A DNA stretch of 51,854 nucleotides from Anaeroplasmataceae bacterium (lineage in GTDB: Bacteria > Bacillota_I > Bacilli_A > Acholeplasmatales > Anaeroplasmataceae): the NCBI GenBank assembly GCA_020025015.1, contig JAHHSV010000007.1, forward strand, positions 1 through 51,854, in the 5' to 3' direction. The notes under the pieces are model-generated. The model saw only the letters and a program-made list of their open reading frames with translations. It was not told the DNA's origin and did not search any database. Position 1 is the first letter of the stretch. Each line of letters begins with the position of its first letter. Shown here in pieces: positions 16,956-26,269 of this stretch. The translations under genes and the position numbers were made by a program.

Positions 16956-17291
16956 TTAGATTTTAACAACAAATGCCACACTATAATTATCTGTATGGCT
17001 TAGGCTTATATGAAAGCTAAAGGGAATGCTAGGAGCTTCGATATACGGCTTGCCATTTGGCTTATTTAAAATTGAAGCATCCTTAAAGCTATAAGGCTTC
17101 TCATAGCTACCTAAGGCCTTAAATAAAGCCTCCTTCGCCGCAAACCTACTAGCTACATACTCTATTTTTCTTTTTTCTAGCTTAAGGGTATTATAAATTT
17201 CTAATTCAGCCTCTGATAAAATTCTTTTTGCTAAGGCCTCATAATTAGCTAATATATCCTTGTGCTCAACTAAATCAATACCTATTTCCAT
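16956..17291 (-). CDS. acpS: Holo-[acyl-carrier-protein] synthase
   Basis: A 111-residue AcpS, slightly shorter than the usual 120. It transfers 4'-phosphopantetheine from coenzyme A to a Ser of acyl carrier protein and so activates fatty acid synthesis. The two family motifs are present: GIDLVEHKDI at 4-13 with the metal-binding Asp, and RFAAKEALFKALG around 48-60. A basic, Gly-Lys-Pro loop (KPNGKPYIE) and the C-terminal HISLSHTDNYSVAFV follow as in the family. The start overlaps the whiA stop by one base (TAATG), so translation is probably coupled. It is the last gene of the ligA-acpS operon. No strong terminator was seen after it. Confidence 0.94.
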   Translation of the reverse strand: MEIGIDLVEHKDILANYEALAKRILSEAELEIYNTLKLEKRKIEYVASRFAAKEALFKALGSYEKPYSFKDASILNKPNGKPYIEAPSIPFSFHISLSHTDNYSVAFVVKI

Positions 17292-18232
17292 TAGTTTCTC
17301 CTATTTTGATAGTCAATCGCTATCTCCTTAAGCTTTCTAAATCGGTGCGCTAAGCATGATTTAGATAGCCTTTCATCATAAATCTCATAAATAATATCGC
17401 TAAGCTCAGTTAAGGAGGCATAAGGATTTTCCTTACGCACCTTCATAACTAATAAAAGCTTAGGGTCTAAATTCTCTAAAGGATAATAATACTCTAAATA
17501 TTTAATATAGCGTAATTCATTACGGCTAGCCTCATTAGTCTTATCCTGATTAGCAAGCTCAAAGTTAACCTGACGCTTAACCTCATGCTTAACCTTACGA
17601 TTAATCATCGCTTCCTCTAATCTAAAGACTGTATTTTTAGCTCCCATTAAACGTAAAATATCACAGATTGAATCAATTTCCTTTAGGTATACAACATAAT
17701 GCTCACGACGCTTAATAATACGCGCATTATAATTATAGCTATTGATAATTGATTGAATAAAGATAGCCTCAATATCATTATTTAAGCTTAGCTCTAAATG
17801 ATAATTACTCGTTTCTGGATCATTAATACTACCCTTAGCAATGAAAGCCCCTCTTAGATAAGCCTTTTTTAATTCATCACTATCTAAAATCTCACTCTTT
17901 CTTGCCCTACTATCCTTTAGCATATTAAATTCTTCAATAAAAATTTCTGCTTCATCCTTAATCTCTAAATAATAAAGAACCGGCTTATCAAAGCGCATAA
18001 TTTGTCTTTGATAAAGCTCATATTTAGTGTGATGAAAAGAGTTAATTTGCTTAATCAAGAATCTAATTATCGCATTACTTCGGCTTGAGAATTCAAGCTT
18101 AAAGCGATTAGAGCCCTGGAAGCTAAGGGTAAAGCCATTTTTAAATATTGCTTCTAAGGCCGCAAAGCTTTCTTCACTTGTCTCAAATTCAATTCTTGAT
18201 AGCTCCTCCTTAACCTCTAGTGCATATGACAT
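17291..18232 (-). CDS. whiA: DNA-binding protein WhiA
   Basis: A 313-residue WhiA of normal length, with an N-terminal LAGLIDADG-like fold (about 1-200) and a C-terminal helix-turn-helix (about 225-305, with LDPKLLLVMKVRKENPYASLTEL). It has the family opening SYALEVKEELSR and the segment KKAYLRGAFIAKGSINDPE around 125-143. In Streptomyces WhiA controls sporulation, and in Bacillus it influences cell division and chromosome segregation. Here no sporulation genes are near, so a division-related role fits better. It lies 2 bases after the lgt::ppaX stop and overlaps acpS by one base. In many Firmicutes whiA follows a rapZ-like gene (yvcJ-yvcK-whiA); here it follows hprK-lgt instead. Confidence 0.93.
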   Translation of the reverse strand: MSYALEVKEELSRIEFETSEESFAALEAIFKNGFTLSFQGSNRFKLEFSSRSNAIIRFLIKQINSFHHTKYELYQRQIMRFDKPVLYYLEIKDEAEIFIEEFNMLKDSRARKSEILDSDELKKAYLRGAFIAKGSINDPETSNYHLELSLNNDIEAIFIQSIINSYNYNARIIKRREHYVVYLKEIDSICDILRLMGAKNTVFRLEEAMINRKVKHEVKRQVNFELANQDKTNEASRNELRYIKYLEYYYPLENLDPKLLLVMKVRKENPYASLTELSDIIYEIYDERLSKSCLAHRFRKLKEIAIDYQNRRN

Positions 18233-18234
18233 AG

Positions 18235-19881
18235 TTATTCTCCTAAGAAATTAACTAGCTTATACATTCGATCAACTAAGCCATCAGGCTCGGCATCACT
18301 TAAATCAAGCATTCTAGCTTGATCAGTTTTATAAGCAATACCACAGGTCTTAATCTTAGCATTCTTACCACAAATAATATCATTTACTGAATCACCAACA
18401 TATAAGGCATTTTTAGCATCAAGCTTTTCAATAATAATATTTAAGCCCTCAGGATCTGGCTTTTGCTTAGTAATATCATCGCCACCTACTACTAAATCAA
18501 AGTATTCATAGATATGGCCAAACTCTAAGCCATGAATTAAAATATCATTTTTCTTGGCAGAAAAGACCGCAAGCTTATAGCCATGCTTCTTTAAATACTT
18601 TAAGGTATCAGTAACACCTGGGAATGGTCTTACCATTTGATCATGCATTGTTTCATTAAACTCACGATAGTCCTTAATCATTCTTTCAATTTGCTTTTCA
18701 TCCTTAGTATATTTACTAAAGCTTTCATGAAGGCTTGGACCAAAGAATGAATCTAATTCATCATCACCTAAGGTTAATTCAGGATAATATTTTTGGAAAA
18801 CATGAATAAAGCTTTGCGAAACTAAACGCTTAGTATCCATTAAGGTACCATCAAAATCAAAGATAACTGTATCAATTTTATTAGTTTCAACCTTATTGAT
18901 TATATCCATATATAAACGACGAGGACCAACAAAACGCTTAATTACTAGATAAGCAATACCAATCACAATGAAAATAACACTCATTAGAATACTTACTCTA
19001 ATACCACCAATCATTAGAACCTCACCCTGCCATCTAAATGACTCAGTAATACTTCTAACAATACCATACCAAATTAAATAGAAGCCAATCATATCACCAG
19101 ATTCAACGAACCTCTTTTGTCTTCTTAAAACTAAAATTAAAACTAAGCCAACTAAATTTAGCATACCCTCATATAAGAACATTGGCTGATAATAGCCTGC
19201 ACTTAAGCCAGGTAATAGGTAGCTTCCACTAATATACATATTTTCAAAAATGAAATTAGGCATTAGGGTGTGGAATAACTCCTCATTTTGAATTAATGGT
19301 CCATATAGCTCATGGTTACAGAAGTTACCCCAGCGACCTAGGATTTGGCCAATTAAAAAGCCAGGAGCTAAAATATCAAAGGCCTTATAAACTGGAACCT
19401 TTTTACATTTACTATAAATAATTACGGTTGTTATGGCAACAATTACTGCACCCTGAATACCAAGGCCACTCCAGCCACCCTTTAAACCAATAACCTCCTC
19501 AAACGAATGAAAGCTATCTAAATTAAATAAAACATACCAAAGACGCGCACCAAGAATTGATAAAGGTAAGGTAATTAATAGGCCAGTATAAACAAAGTCT
19601 GAATAAATACCAAGCTTTTTACCCTCCTTAACACCAACAACTACTGCCATAATTACCCCAAGCATTATCCATAGGGCATACCAATGAATATTTAAAAAGG
19701 CAATTGGCTTAATTATTAAAGCCTCCTTTGGTAGGGTTAAATCTAATATTAAAACAATAAGTAAGGCTAAGGCCAAGGCAAAAAAGCCAGTGTGAACCTT
19801 ATGACCCTTTATTGTGATTTTAGGTAGGTATAAGAAACCTACAAAAACTAAAACGGTTAAGATATAAAGTGCATAAACCAT
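18235..19881 (-). CDS. Fusion: prolipoprotein diacylglyceryl transferase + PpaX-like HAD phosphatase
   Basis: One uninterrupted 548-residue frame. Residues 1-320 are a polytopic Lgt with about eight membrane helices: HWYALW at 66-71, GARLWYV at 111-117, the signature GRWGNFCNHE at 182-191 and YEGMLNL at 237-243. Lgt moves diacylglyceryl from phosphatidylglycerol to the lipobox Cys of prelipoproteins. Residues 335-548 are a HAD hydrolase: IFDFDGTLMDT (340-350), a Ser in AVFSAKKND, Lys in KQKPDPEG, and YVGDSVNDI. It resembles the pyrophosphatase PpaX. In Bacillus hprK, lgt and ppaX are neighbouring separate genes, and PpaX removes pyrophosphate made by HprK. The start overlaps the hprK stop by one base (TAATG). 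The usual His of the Lgt GGxxxHGG loop appears to be Gln143, by my alignment. Confidence 0.9.
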   Translation of the reverse strand: MVYALYILTVLVFVGFLYLPKITIKGHKVHTGFFALALALLIVLILDLTLPKEALIIKPIAFLNIHWYALWIMLGVIMAVVVGVKEGKKLGIYSDFVYTGLLITLPLSILGARLWYVLFNLDSFHSFEEVIGLKGGWSGLGIQGAVIVAITTVIIYSKCKKVPVYKAFDILAPGFLIGQILGRWGNFCNHELYGPLIQNEELFHTLMPNFIFENMYISGSYLLPGLSAGYYQPMFLYEGMLNLVGLVLILVLRRQKRFVESGDMIGFYLIWYGIVRSITESFRWQGEVLMIGGIRVSILMSVIFIVIGIAYLVIKRFVGPRRLYMDIINKVETNKIDTVIFDFDGTLMDTKRLVSQSFIHVFQKYYPELTLGDDELDSFFGPSLHESFSKYTKDEKQIERMIKDYREFNETMHDQMVRPFPGVTDTLKYLKKHGYKLAVFSAKKNDILIHGLEFGHIYEYFDLVVGGDDITKQKPDPEGLNIIIEKLDAKNALYVGDSVNDIICGKNAKIKTCGIAYKTDQARMLDLSDAEPDGLVDRMYKLVNFLGE

Positions 19882-20789
19882 TAATCATTTCTCCTTCTAC
19901 TATCTAGCATAGCGACAAACTCCTTCGAATCGTCAATAGCCATATATTTTATTAGCTTAGCCTTTAGGGTTGCGGACTCAACCAATAAGGCAATGTTACG
20001 ACCAGGTAAAACTGGTATAACCATCTTTCTAATCTCATTATTTAAAATTTTAACATAATTACATTCAAGGCCTAGCCTATCATAGCTTTCATCCTTACTA
20101 AATTCCTTAAGCTCAATTACAAGCTCAACGCTCTTTTTGGGATAATAGCTTGAAGCCCCAAACATATTTATAACATCAACAACACCAATCCCTCTAATCT
20201 CAAGCTTATGCTTAAGTAAATCTGGTGCCTCACCAATTAATTTACCACTAGATGATTCATATAATTCAACTAAATCATCACTAATTAATTCATGACCTCT
20301 TTTAATTAAATCAAGCGCTGTTTCACTCTTACCAATACCTGAACGCCCCTGAATTAAAACACCCATACCATGGATATTTAAAAACGTTCCATGCATGCTT
20401 AAGCGTGTGCTAAAGGCTTCCTTTAAAATACCATAGGCTCTAAAGTATAAAAGGCTTAAATCCTCTATACTTCTTAAAAGCCATAAACCTAATTGAATGG
20501 CAATATCTAATAGATAATTAGGAATAGCCATAGCATCAGCCACAATAATTGTTGTTTTTTCCAGGCTTAGCCTTTCCTTAAGCCTTGAAACCATAGCACT
20601 ATTACTATCTAAATATTTTAATTCATCCTTACCTATTAATAATAAGCCCGGAAAAGAAGCATCATCACTAAAAAGATCAAGCCCTAAAACCCTAATATTA
20701 TTTTTTCTTAGGCTTTTATTTAAGCCCTTATTAATAAGCTCTAGCTTAAGCTCATTTAAGAGCTTCTTATAATCTACTTCCTTTTGCAT
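19881..20789 (-). CDS. hprK: HPr kinase/phosphorylase
   Basis: A 302-residue HprK of normal length. It phosphorylates Ser46 of HPr using ATP or pyrophosphate and reverses this with phosphate, producing pyrophosphate; this is the central switch of carbon catabolite control in Firmicutes. The N-terminal DRTGG-like domain covers about 1-130. The catalytic domain has SMHGTF with His133, Walker A GRSGIGKSETA (148-158), and the acidic pair SDDLVEL (170-176). The K3-type loop lies in VLPGRNIALLVESATL. GGAGATAAT precedes the ATG, which is 1 base after the stop of the upstream membrane protein gene. The fused Lgt-PpaX follows at once, which fits clearing of the pyrophosphate it makes. Confidence 0.95.
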   Translation of the reverse strand: MQKEVDYKKLLNELKLELINKGLNKSLRKNNIRVLGLDLFSDDASFPGLLLIGKDELKYLDSNSAMVSRLKERLSLEKTTIIVADAMAIPNYLLDIAIQLGLWLLRSIEDLSLLYFRAYGILKEAFSTRLSMHGTFLNIHGMGVLIQGRSGIGKSETALDLIKRGHELISDDLVELYESSSGKLIGEAPDLLKHKLEIRGIGVVDVINMFGASSYYPKKSVELVIELKEFSKDESYDRLGLECNYVKILNNEIRKMVIPVLPGRNIALLVESATLKAKLIKYMAIDDSKEFVAMLDSRRRND

Positions 20790-20790
20790 A

Positions 20791-21351
20791 TTATCTCCAT
20801 AGATTCATTAAAATCTTACGCATCAGCACTAATCTTATAAACTGGGCAAGCAGCTCAGCAAATAAGAAATACATAAATAGGGATACCCCACTATCAAAGA
20901 CCCTAAACCAGAAGGTATTAATTATGCCAAAAGCAAAAAGTAAAATACCTGCCCCTATCGCATCAATTAAGAAGGGATTACCAAATTTATTCGTAAATAA
21001 GGAAAGAATCAATCGAATAAGCATCATTGATCCACTCATTACTAATACAACTATAAAAACTAAACTAAAAGGCTCAAGAACAATAAATGAATTCATTATT
21101 CCTGCTACAGCTAAAAAGGAAACAAAGTAAATTAATAGGCTTTTTACTAGCTCAGTTAAAAGAGTTCTAACTGGCTTACGATTATTAACCTTTTCATCAA
21201 GCATTGTAATTAGCTTCTTAGCACTTTCAAATTCTTCCTCACTAAGATTAGGATTTTCTTTTTTATATTTATCCAAAAGATCAGCTAAAAAGTCTTCTGT
21301 GTCATCTTCCTTTTCCTCTGTCTTTTTATTTTTATCCTTCACTCTAATCAC
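20791..21351 (-). CDS. Membrane protein of unknown function with charged N-terminal domain
   Basis: A 186-residue protein. The first 65 residues are highly charged and helical (many Lys, Glu, Asp), probably cytoplasmic. They are followed by four hydrophobic helices between about 67 and 180. The membrane part loosely resembles the YvlD/phage-holin-4 group of small four-helix proteins, and yvlD lies near hprK in Bacillus. The match is by eye and weak. It sits between uvrA (stop to start 25 bases) and hprK (1 base), so it is co-transcribed with the ligA-acpS operon. No catalytic motif is visible. A role in envelope biology is possible, given its tight link with the lipoprotein enzyme Lgt, but unproven. 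Confidence 0.75.
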   Translation of the reverse strand: MIRVKDKNKKTEEKEDDTEDFLADLLDKYKKENPNLSEEEFESAKKLITMLDEKVNNRKPVRTLLTELVKSLLIYFVSFLAVAGIMNSFIVLEPFSLVFIVVLVMSGSMMLIRLILSLFTNKFGNPFLIDAIGAGILLFAFGIINTFWFRVFDSGVSLFMYFLFAELLAQFIRLVLMRKILMNLWR

Positions 21352-21376
21352 CGCCTTTTTGTCATTATACTACAAT

Positions 21377-24190
21377 TTATTTTTGAAGCAATCTTTTTAA
21401 ATAGATTCCTGTATAGGAATTAGGATTTTCCATTATTTCTTGAGGCGTACCTGTCGCAATAACATTGCCACCCTTATTACCACCCTCAGGACCTAAATCA
21501 ATAATGTAATCAGCACACTTAATAATATCTAAATTGTGCTCAATTACAATTATAGTTGCTCCGGCATCAACAATTTTATTCAAAACATCTAATAAATTCT
21601 TGATATCATGAATATGTAAGCCTGTTGAAGGCTCATCTAAAATATATAAGGTTTTATCTGTAATTCTTGAATATAGCTCACTGGCAAGCTTAACCCTTTG
21701 GGCTTCACCACCAGATAGGGTGGTTGATGACTGACCTAAGGTCATATAGCCTAGGCCAACATCCATTAAGGTTTTAAGCTTAGCCTTAATCTTAGGAATA
21801 GCATCAAAGAAGGTATAGGCCTCTTCAATTCGCATATCTAAAACCTCGGCAATATTCTTACCCTTAAACCTAATCTCTAGGGTTTCCTGCTGATATCTTG
21901 TACCATGACAAACCTCACAAGGCACATAAACATCAGGTAAAAAATGCATACTAATACGCTTTAAGCCATCGCCGTGGCAGGCCTCGCATCTTCCACCCTT
22001 AACGTTAAAGCTAAAGCGACCCTTATCATAGCCCTTGATTTTCGCATCATTAGTTTGACTAAATAGCTCGCGAATATCATCAAAGACACCTGTATAGGTT
22101 GCAGGATTACTACGTGGAGTTCTACCAATTGGCTGCTGGCTAATTTCAATTACCCTCTCAATATTTTCAAGGCCTAAAATCTCCTTACAAGCCCCAGGCT
22201 TAACCCTACGATTCTTATAAAGCTTAAGCTCTAAATTCTTCAATAAAATTTCATTAACTAGAGATGACTTACCACTACCTGATACACCAGTTACACAAAT
22301 AAACTTACCCAAAGGAAATTTAACCGTAACATTTTTAAGGTTATTAGCAGTTGCTCCCTTAATCGTTAGGAATCTTCCATTACCCTTACGAATTTCCTTA
22401 GGTAAAGGTATTTCTAGCTCCTTACTTAAATATTTACCAGTTAAGCTATTAGGATTAGCCATAACCTCTTCAGGCGTACCAGCGGCAATAATCTTACCAC
22501 CATGAATTCCCGCTAAAGGTCCTACATCAACTAAATAATCAGCCTCAAGCATTGTATCTAGGTCATGCTCAACGACAATAAGCGTATTACCAATATCACG
22601 CATATCCTTTAAGGCCTTAATTAAACGATCATTATCACGCTGATGTAAGCCAATAGATGGTTCATCTAAAACATATAAAACACCCGTTAGCTGACTACCA
22701 ATTTGGGTAGCTAGACGAATACGCTGAGCCTCACCACCAGATAAGGAGGTAGCCGCTCTACCTAAGGTTAAATACTCTAAGCCAACATTAATTAAAAATC
22801 TTAGACGATCCTTAATTTCCTTAATTGCTAGCCTTGCTATTTGCATCTTTTCCTCACTTAACGTTAAATGATCAAAGAAATCATAAAGCTCATCAATTGA
22901 CATATTACACAAATCATTGATGTTTTTATCGGCAATATAAACAGAAAGTAGCTTATCATTTAATCTTGCCCCATGACAGCTATCGCACATATCCTCAACC
23001 ATATAGTTTTGAATCCAATCTCTAATCCAATCACTATTAGTTTCTAAATATCTTCTATTTAAGGTATTAATTACACCCTCAAATTTACTATCCTTGCTTG
23101 ATTTTCTTCCACTTTGTGAAACAAAGGAATAGTGAATAATATCAGGTGAGCCATATAAAATGATATTCTGCTTTTCCTTTGGTAAAAGACCAAATTTTAA
23201 ATCCATATCAATATCATAATATTCACAGGTTTGCTTAATCTCTGAGGCTGATAAATTATCCTCATTTTGATTACGATAAGGAATAATTGCCCCATCATTT
23301 AAGCTTTTATTTTCATCAATCACTAAATCAGCTGAAACCCTTAGCTTATAGCCTAAGCCATTACACTCAGGACAGGCTCCTAATGGTGAATTGAAGGAAA
23401 ATAAGCGTGGCTCTAATTCTGGAATAGCATAGCCACAAATTGGACACGCATGATTTTCACTATATAAAACTTCCTTACCATCATAATAGATTTTAACAAA
23501 GCCCTCACTAAAGCGAGTGGCAAGCTCAACGGCCTCACTAACCCTAGCTCTTGAATCAGCCTTTAGCTTCATTCTTTCAACAATAATATCAATATTGTGC
23601 TTCTTATTCTTTTCAAGCCTTAGGCCCTCAGTTATTTCTAAAACCTCACCATCAACAAAGGCCCTAATAAAGCCCTCCTTTAAATACTTTAAGAATAGCT
23701 TATTAAATTCGCCCTTTTCCTGTCTTATGATTGGCGCCATTATATAAAGCTTAGTATCAAGCGGAAGCTCTAATATTTTTGCAATAATTTGATCCCTACT
23801 AGAGCCAGTAATCGGAATTTTATGCTCTGGGCAATAAGGAGTTCCTACCCTAGCAAAAATAACACGCAAATAATCATAAATTTCCGTAACCGTACCAACC
23901 GTACTTCTAGGATTGTGGCTAGCACTCTTTTGATCAATAGAAATTGCTGGTGATAAGCCCTCAATTGAATCAACATCAGGCTTTTCCTGCATACCAATAA
24001 ATTGACGCGCATAGCTTGATAGAGATTCAACGAATCTTCTTTCACCCTCCTGATAAATTGTATCAAAGGCTAAGGAAGACTTACCACTACCAGAAACACC
24101 AGTCATAACAATTAGCTTATCCTTAGGTAATTCAATATTAACATTTTGTAAATTATTTTCTCTTGCGCCCTTAATAATAATTTTATCCAT
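21377..24190 (-). CDS. uvrA: Excinuclease ABC subunit A
   Basis: A 937-residue UvrA of standard length, the damage-recognition ATPase of nucleotide excision repair, acting as a dimer with UvrB. It has two ABC modules. The first Walker A is GVSGSGKSSLAFD near residue 31 and its signature LSGGEAQRIRLATQIG near 490. The second Walker A is GVSGSGKSSLVNE near 640 and its signature LSGGEAQRVKLASEL near 835. The Cys clusters CPICG/CPECNG (about 250-280) and GRCEACHGDG/CEVCHG (about 740-770) are intact zinc sites. It starts 7 bases after ligA and shares its promoter. uvrB and uvrC are not in the window. Confidence 0.97.
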   Translation of the reverse strand: MDKIIIKGARENNLQNVNIELPKDKLIVMTGVSGSGKSSLAFDTIYQEGERRFVESLSSYARQFIGMQEKPDVDSIEGLSPAISIDQKSASHNPRSTVGTVTEIYDYLRVIFARVGTPYCPEHKIPITGSSRDQIIAKILELPLDTKLYIMAPIIRQEKGEFNKLFLKYLKEGFIRAFVDGEVLEITEGLRLEKNKKHNIDIIVERMKLKADSRARVSEAVELATRFSEGFVKIYYDGKEVLYSENHACPICGYAIPELEPRLFSFNSPLGACPECNGLGYKLRVSADLVIDENKSLNDGAIIPYRNQNEDNLSASEIKQTCEYYDIDMDLKFGLLPKEKQNIILYGSPDIIHYSFVSQSGRKSSKDSKFEGVINTLNRRYLETNSDWIRDWIQNYMVEDMCDSCHGARLNDKLLSVYIADKNINDLCNMSIDELYDFFDHLTLSEEKMQIARLAIKEIKDRLRFLINVGLEYLTLGRAATSLSGGEAQRIRLATQIGSQLTGVLYVLDEPSIGLHQRDNDRLIKALKDMRDIGNTLIVVEHDLDTMLEADYLVDVGPLAGIHGGKIIAAGTPEEVMANPNSLTGKYLSKELEIPLPKEIRKGNGRFLTIKGATANNLKNVTVKFPLGKFICVTGVSGSGKSSLVNEILLKNLELKLYKNRRVKPGACKEILGLENIERVIEISQQPIGRTPRSNPATYTGVFDDIRELFSQTNDAKIKGYDKGRFSFNVKGGRCEACHGDGLKRISMHFLPDVYVPCEVCHGTRYQQETLEIRFKGKNIAEVLDMRIEEAYTFFDAIPKIKAKLKTLMDVGLGYMTLGQSSTTLSGGEAQRVKLASELYSRITDKTLYILDEPSTGLHIHDIKNLLDVLNKIVDAGATIIVIEHNLDIIKCADYIIDLGPEGGNKGGNVIATGTPQEIMENPNSYTGIYLKRLLQK

Positions 24191-24197
24191 ATAATAC

Positions 24198-26168
24198 CTA
24201 CTTAATTAATTCTAAAAATTCATCCTCACTCATAACGCGAATGCCTAGGGCTCTAGCCTTATCTAATTTACTACCAGCCTCACTACCAGCAATTACGATA
24301 TCAGTTTTCTTGCTTACTGAATCAACATTCTTAGCACCAAGGCCCTCTAAAAGCTTTTTTGCCTCAGCTCTACCCATACTATTTAAGGTACCAGTTAAAA
24401 CCACCTTTTTATTAGTAAAGAATGATTCAGTTATAACTAGCTTAGGATAATCCATCCTTAAGCCTAAATCCTTAAGCTCAGCTATTAAGGCAAGATTATC
24501 TGGGTTATTAAAATATCTAACCACCTCGCGCGCGATAACCTCACCAATATCATCTAAGCTACTTAAATCCTCAAGCTTAGCCTCCTTTAATAAATCCATT
24601 GTTGGATAGGCCTCACATAAAACCTTAGCCATCTTCGCACCAACATTAGGAATACCTAAGCCAAAGACTAAATCATTTAAAGGATTCTTCTTACTAGCCT
24701 CAATATTAGCTAAAAGCTTATCAATTGATTTTTCCCCTAGCTTTGGTAAATTAATAAGCTCACTACGATAATCCTTTAATTTAAAAATATCACTAATTTT
24801 ATTAATATATTTCTCATGATAGAATAATTCAACTAGCTTATCCCCAAAGCCATCAATATTGTAGGCAGGCTTTGAAGCAAAGTGAATTAAGGAGTTGATA
24901 ATTCGATCACTACATAATGGATTAGTACAGAAGTAATCAGCCTCACCCTCAAGCCTTGTTAAAGGCATATGGCAGCATGGACATTCATACGTCATCATAA
25001 TAGGCTTAGCACCCTCTACTCTTTTTTCAATAATTGGTCTTACAACCTCAGGAATAACATCACCAGCCTTATGGATAATAACTGTATCACCATAATGCAA
25101 GTCCTTTTCCTTTAAATAATCCTCATTATGTAGGGTTGCCTTACTAATAACACTACCCTGAACTAAAACTGGCTCAAAGCTAGCAACTGGGGTAATTACC
25201 CCACTTCTTCCTACCTGGAAGGTTACATCTAAAAGCTTAGTTTCAACCTCCTCAGGCTTAAACTTATAGGCAATTGCCCACTTAGGCACCTTTACCGTAT
25301 AGCCAATTTGGTCATGTAAGGAAATTTCATTAACCTTAATAACAATACCATCAATATCATAAGAAAGGGTCTCTCTAAGCTTACCCATTTCTAAAACGTA
25401 GTCTAAAACCTCAGAAGCATTATTACAATGACGATATAATGGATTAATCTTAAAGCCAAGCTTCTTTAATTCCTCTAAAGCATGCTCCTGGGTATCAATT
25501 GGATTCATATAATAATATAAGAAAACATCCAAATTACGCTTAGCAGTAATCTTTGAATCAAGCTGACGAATTGAACCAGCTGCCGCATTACGACAATTAG
25601 CAAATAATTCATCACCCGCTAAGGCTCTTTCCTCATTAAGCTTAATTAAGGATTTTTTAGGCATAAAGATTTCCCCACGCGCCTCGAATTCACCCTTATA
25701 AGGAATTTCAAGCGGTACAGATTTAATAGTTTTAACATTATGCGTAATGTTTTCGCCAACCCTACCATTACCACGGGTAGCGGCCTGAATTAGCTTACCC
25801 TCATTATATTTTAATGAAACAGATAGGCCATCAATTTTTAGCTCACATAAAAAAGTTGCTTGGGGTGCTTCCTTTAAAATCTTGTTTAAAAAATCCTCAA
25901 GCTCCTCTAAGCTAAACACATCACCTAAGCTCATCATTGGATTAGTGTGGGTAACCTTTTCAAACCTATCTAAAACCTCACCACCAATTTTATTTGTAGG
26001 AGAGGTACTAGATTGCATCTCAGGATGCTCTCCTTCTAGCATAATAAGCTCAGCCATATATTTATCATATTCATAGTCAGAAATTGTCGGCTTATCTAGA
26101 ACATAATATTCATAGCCAGCCTTATTCAAAATTTCTCTTAATTCTAAAATTCTTTCCTTAAAATCCAT
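24198..26168 (-). CDS. ligA: NAD+-dependent DNA ligase
   Basis: A 656-residue LigA that seals nicks in duplex DNA during replication and repair with NAD+. Domains in order: Ia/NTase with SDYEYDKYM and the adenylation motif CELKIDGLSVSLKY (Lys near 113), OB fold, four-Cys zinc finger (CPCCHMPL...CTNPLCSD, about 400-430), helix-hairpin-helix repeats and a C-terminal BRCT domain (about 580-656). I chose the ATG at 26168: it has AGGTG seven bases upstream and fits the family N-terminus. A GTG nine codons further upstream is open but has no proper ribosome binding site. It is the first gene of the seven-gene operon that ends with acpS. Confidence 0.96.
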   Translation of the reverse strand: MDFKERILELREILNKAGYEYYVLDKPTISDYEYDKYMAELIMLEGEHPEMQSSTSPTNKIGGEVLDRFEKVTHTNPMMSLGDVFSLEELEDFLNKILKEAPQATFLCELKIDGLSVSLKYNEGKLIQAATRGNGRVGENITHNVKTIKSVPLEIPYKGEFEARGEIFMPKKSLIKLNEERALAGDELFANCRNAAAGSIRQLDSKITAKRNLDVFLYYYMNPIDTQEHALEELKKLGFKINPLYRHCNNASEVLDYVLEMGKLRETLSYDIDGIVIKVNEISLHDQIGYTVKVPKWAIAYKFKPEEVETKLLDVTFQVGRSGVITPVASFEPVLVQGSVISKATLHNEDYLKEKDLHYGDTVIIHKAGDVIPEVVRPIIEKRVEGAKPIMMTYECPCCHMPLTRLEGEADYFCTNPLCSDRIINSLIHFASKPAYNIDGFGDKLVELFYHEKYINKISDIFKLKDYRSELINLPKLGEKSIDKLLANIEASKKNPLNDLVFGLGIPNVGAKMAKVLCEAYPTMDLLKEAKLEDLSSLDDIGEVIAREVVRYFNNPDNLALIAELKDLGLRMDYPKLVITESFFTNKKVVLTGTLNSMGRAEAKKLLEGLGAKNVDSVSKKTDIVIAGSEAGSKLDKARALGIRVMSEDEFLELIK

Positions 26169-26198
26169 ATCATCACACCTATCATTACATATCACCTA

Positions 26199-26204
26199 AT
26201 TATA
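26199..26204 (-). promoter_or_regulatory. -10 box of the ligA operon
   Basis: TATAAT on the minus strand, 31 bases before the ATG at 26168, without a clear -35. It is back to back with the promoter of the ABC exporter on the other strand, 30 bases away. Confidence 0.5.
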
Positions 26205-26233
26205 CTATTTTTTTATGCTTTTATAAATAGATA

Positions 26234-26242
26234 TGCTATAAT
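26234..26242 (+). promoter_or_regulatory. Extended -10 promoter of the ABC exporter operon
   Basis: TGCTATAAT on the plus strand. GGAAGTGATT follows as ribosome binding site for the ATG at 26270. The GTG at 26258 lies inside this site and is not the start. Confidence 0.65.
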
Positions 26243-26269
26243 ATTAGAGATAAGGAAGTGATTTTACCC

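Noticed and set aside
24241..24450. Plus-strand frame of 69 codons
   Set aside because: Antisense to the BRCT domain of ligA with no start signal.
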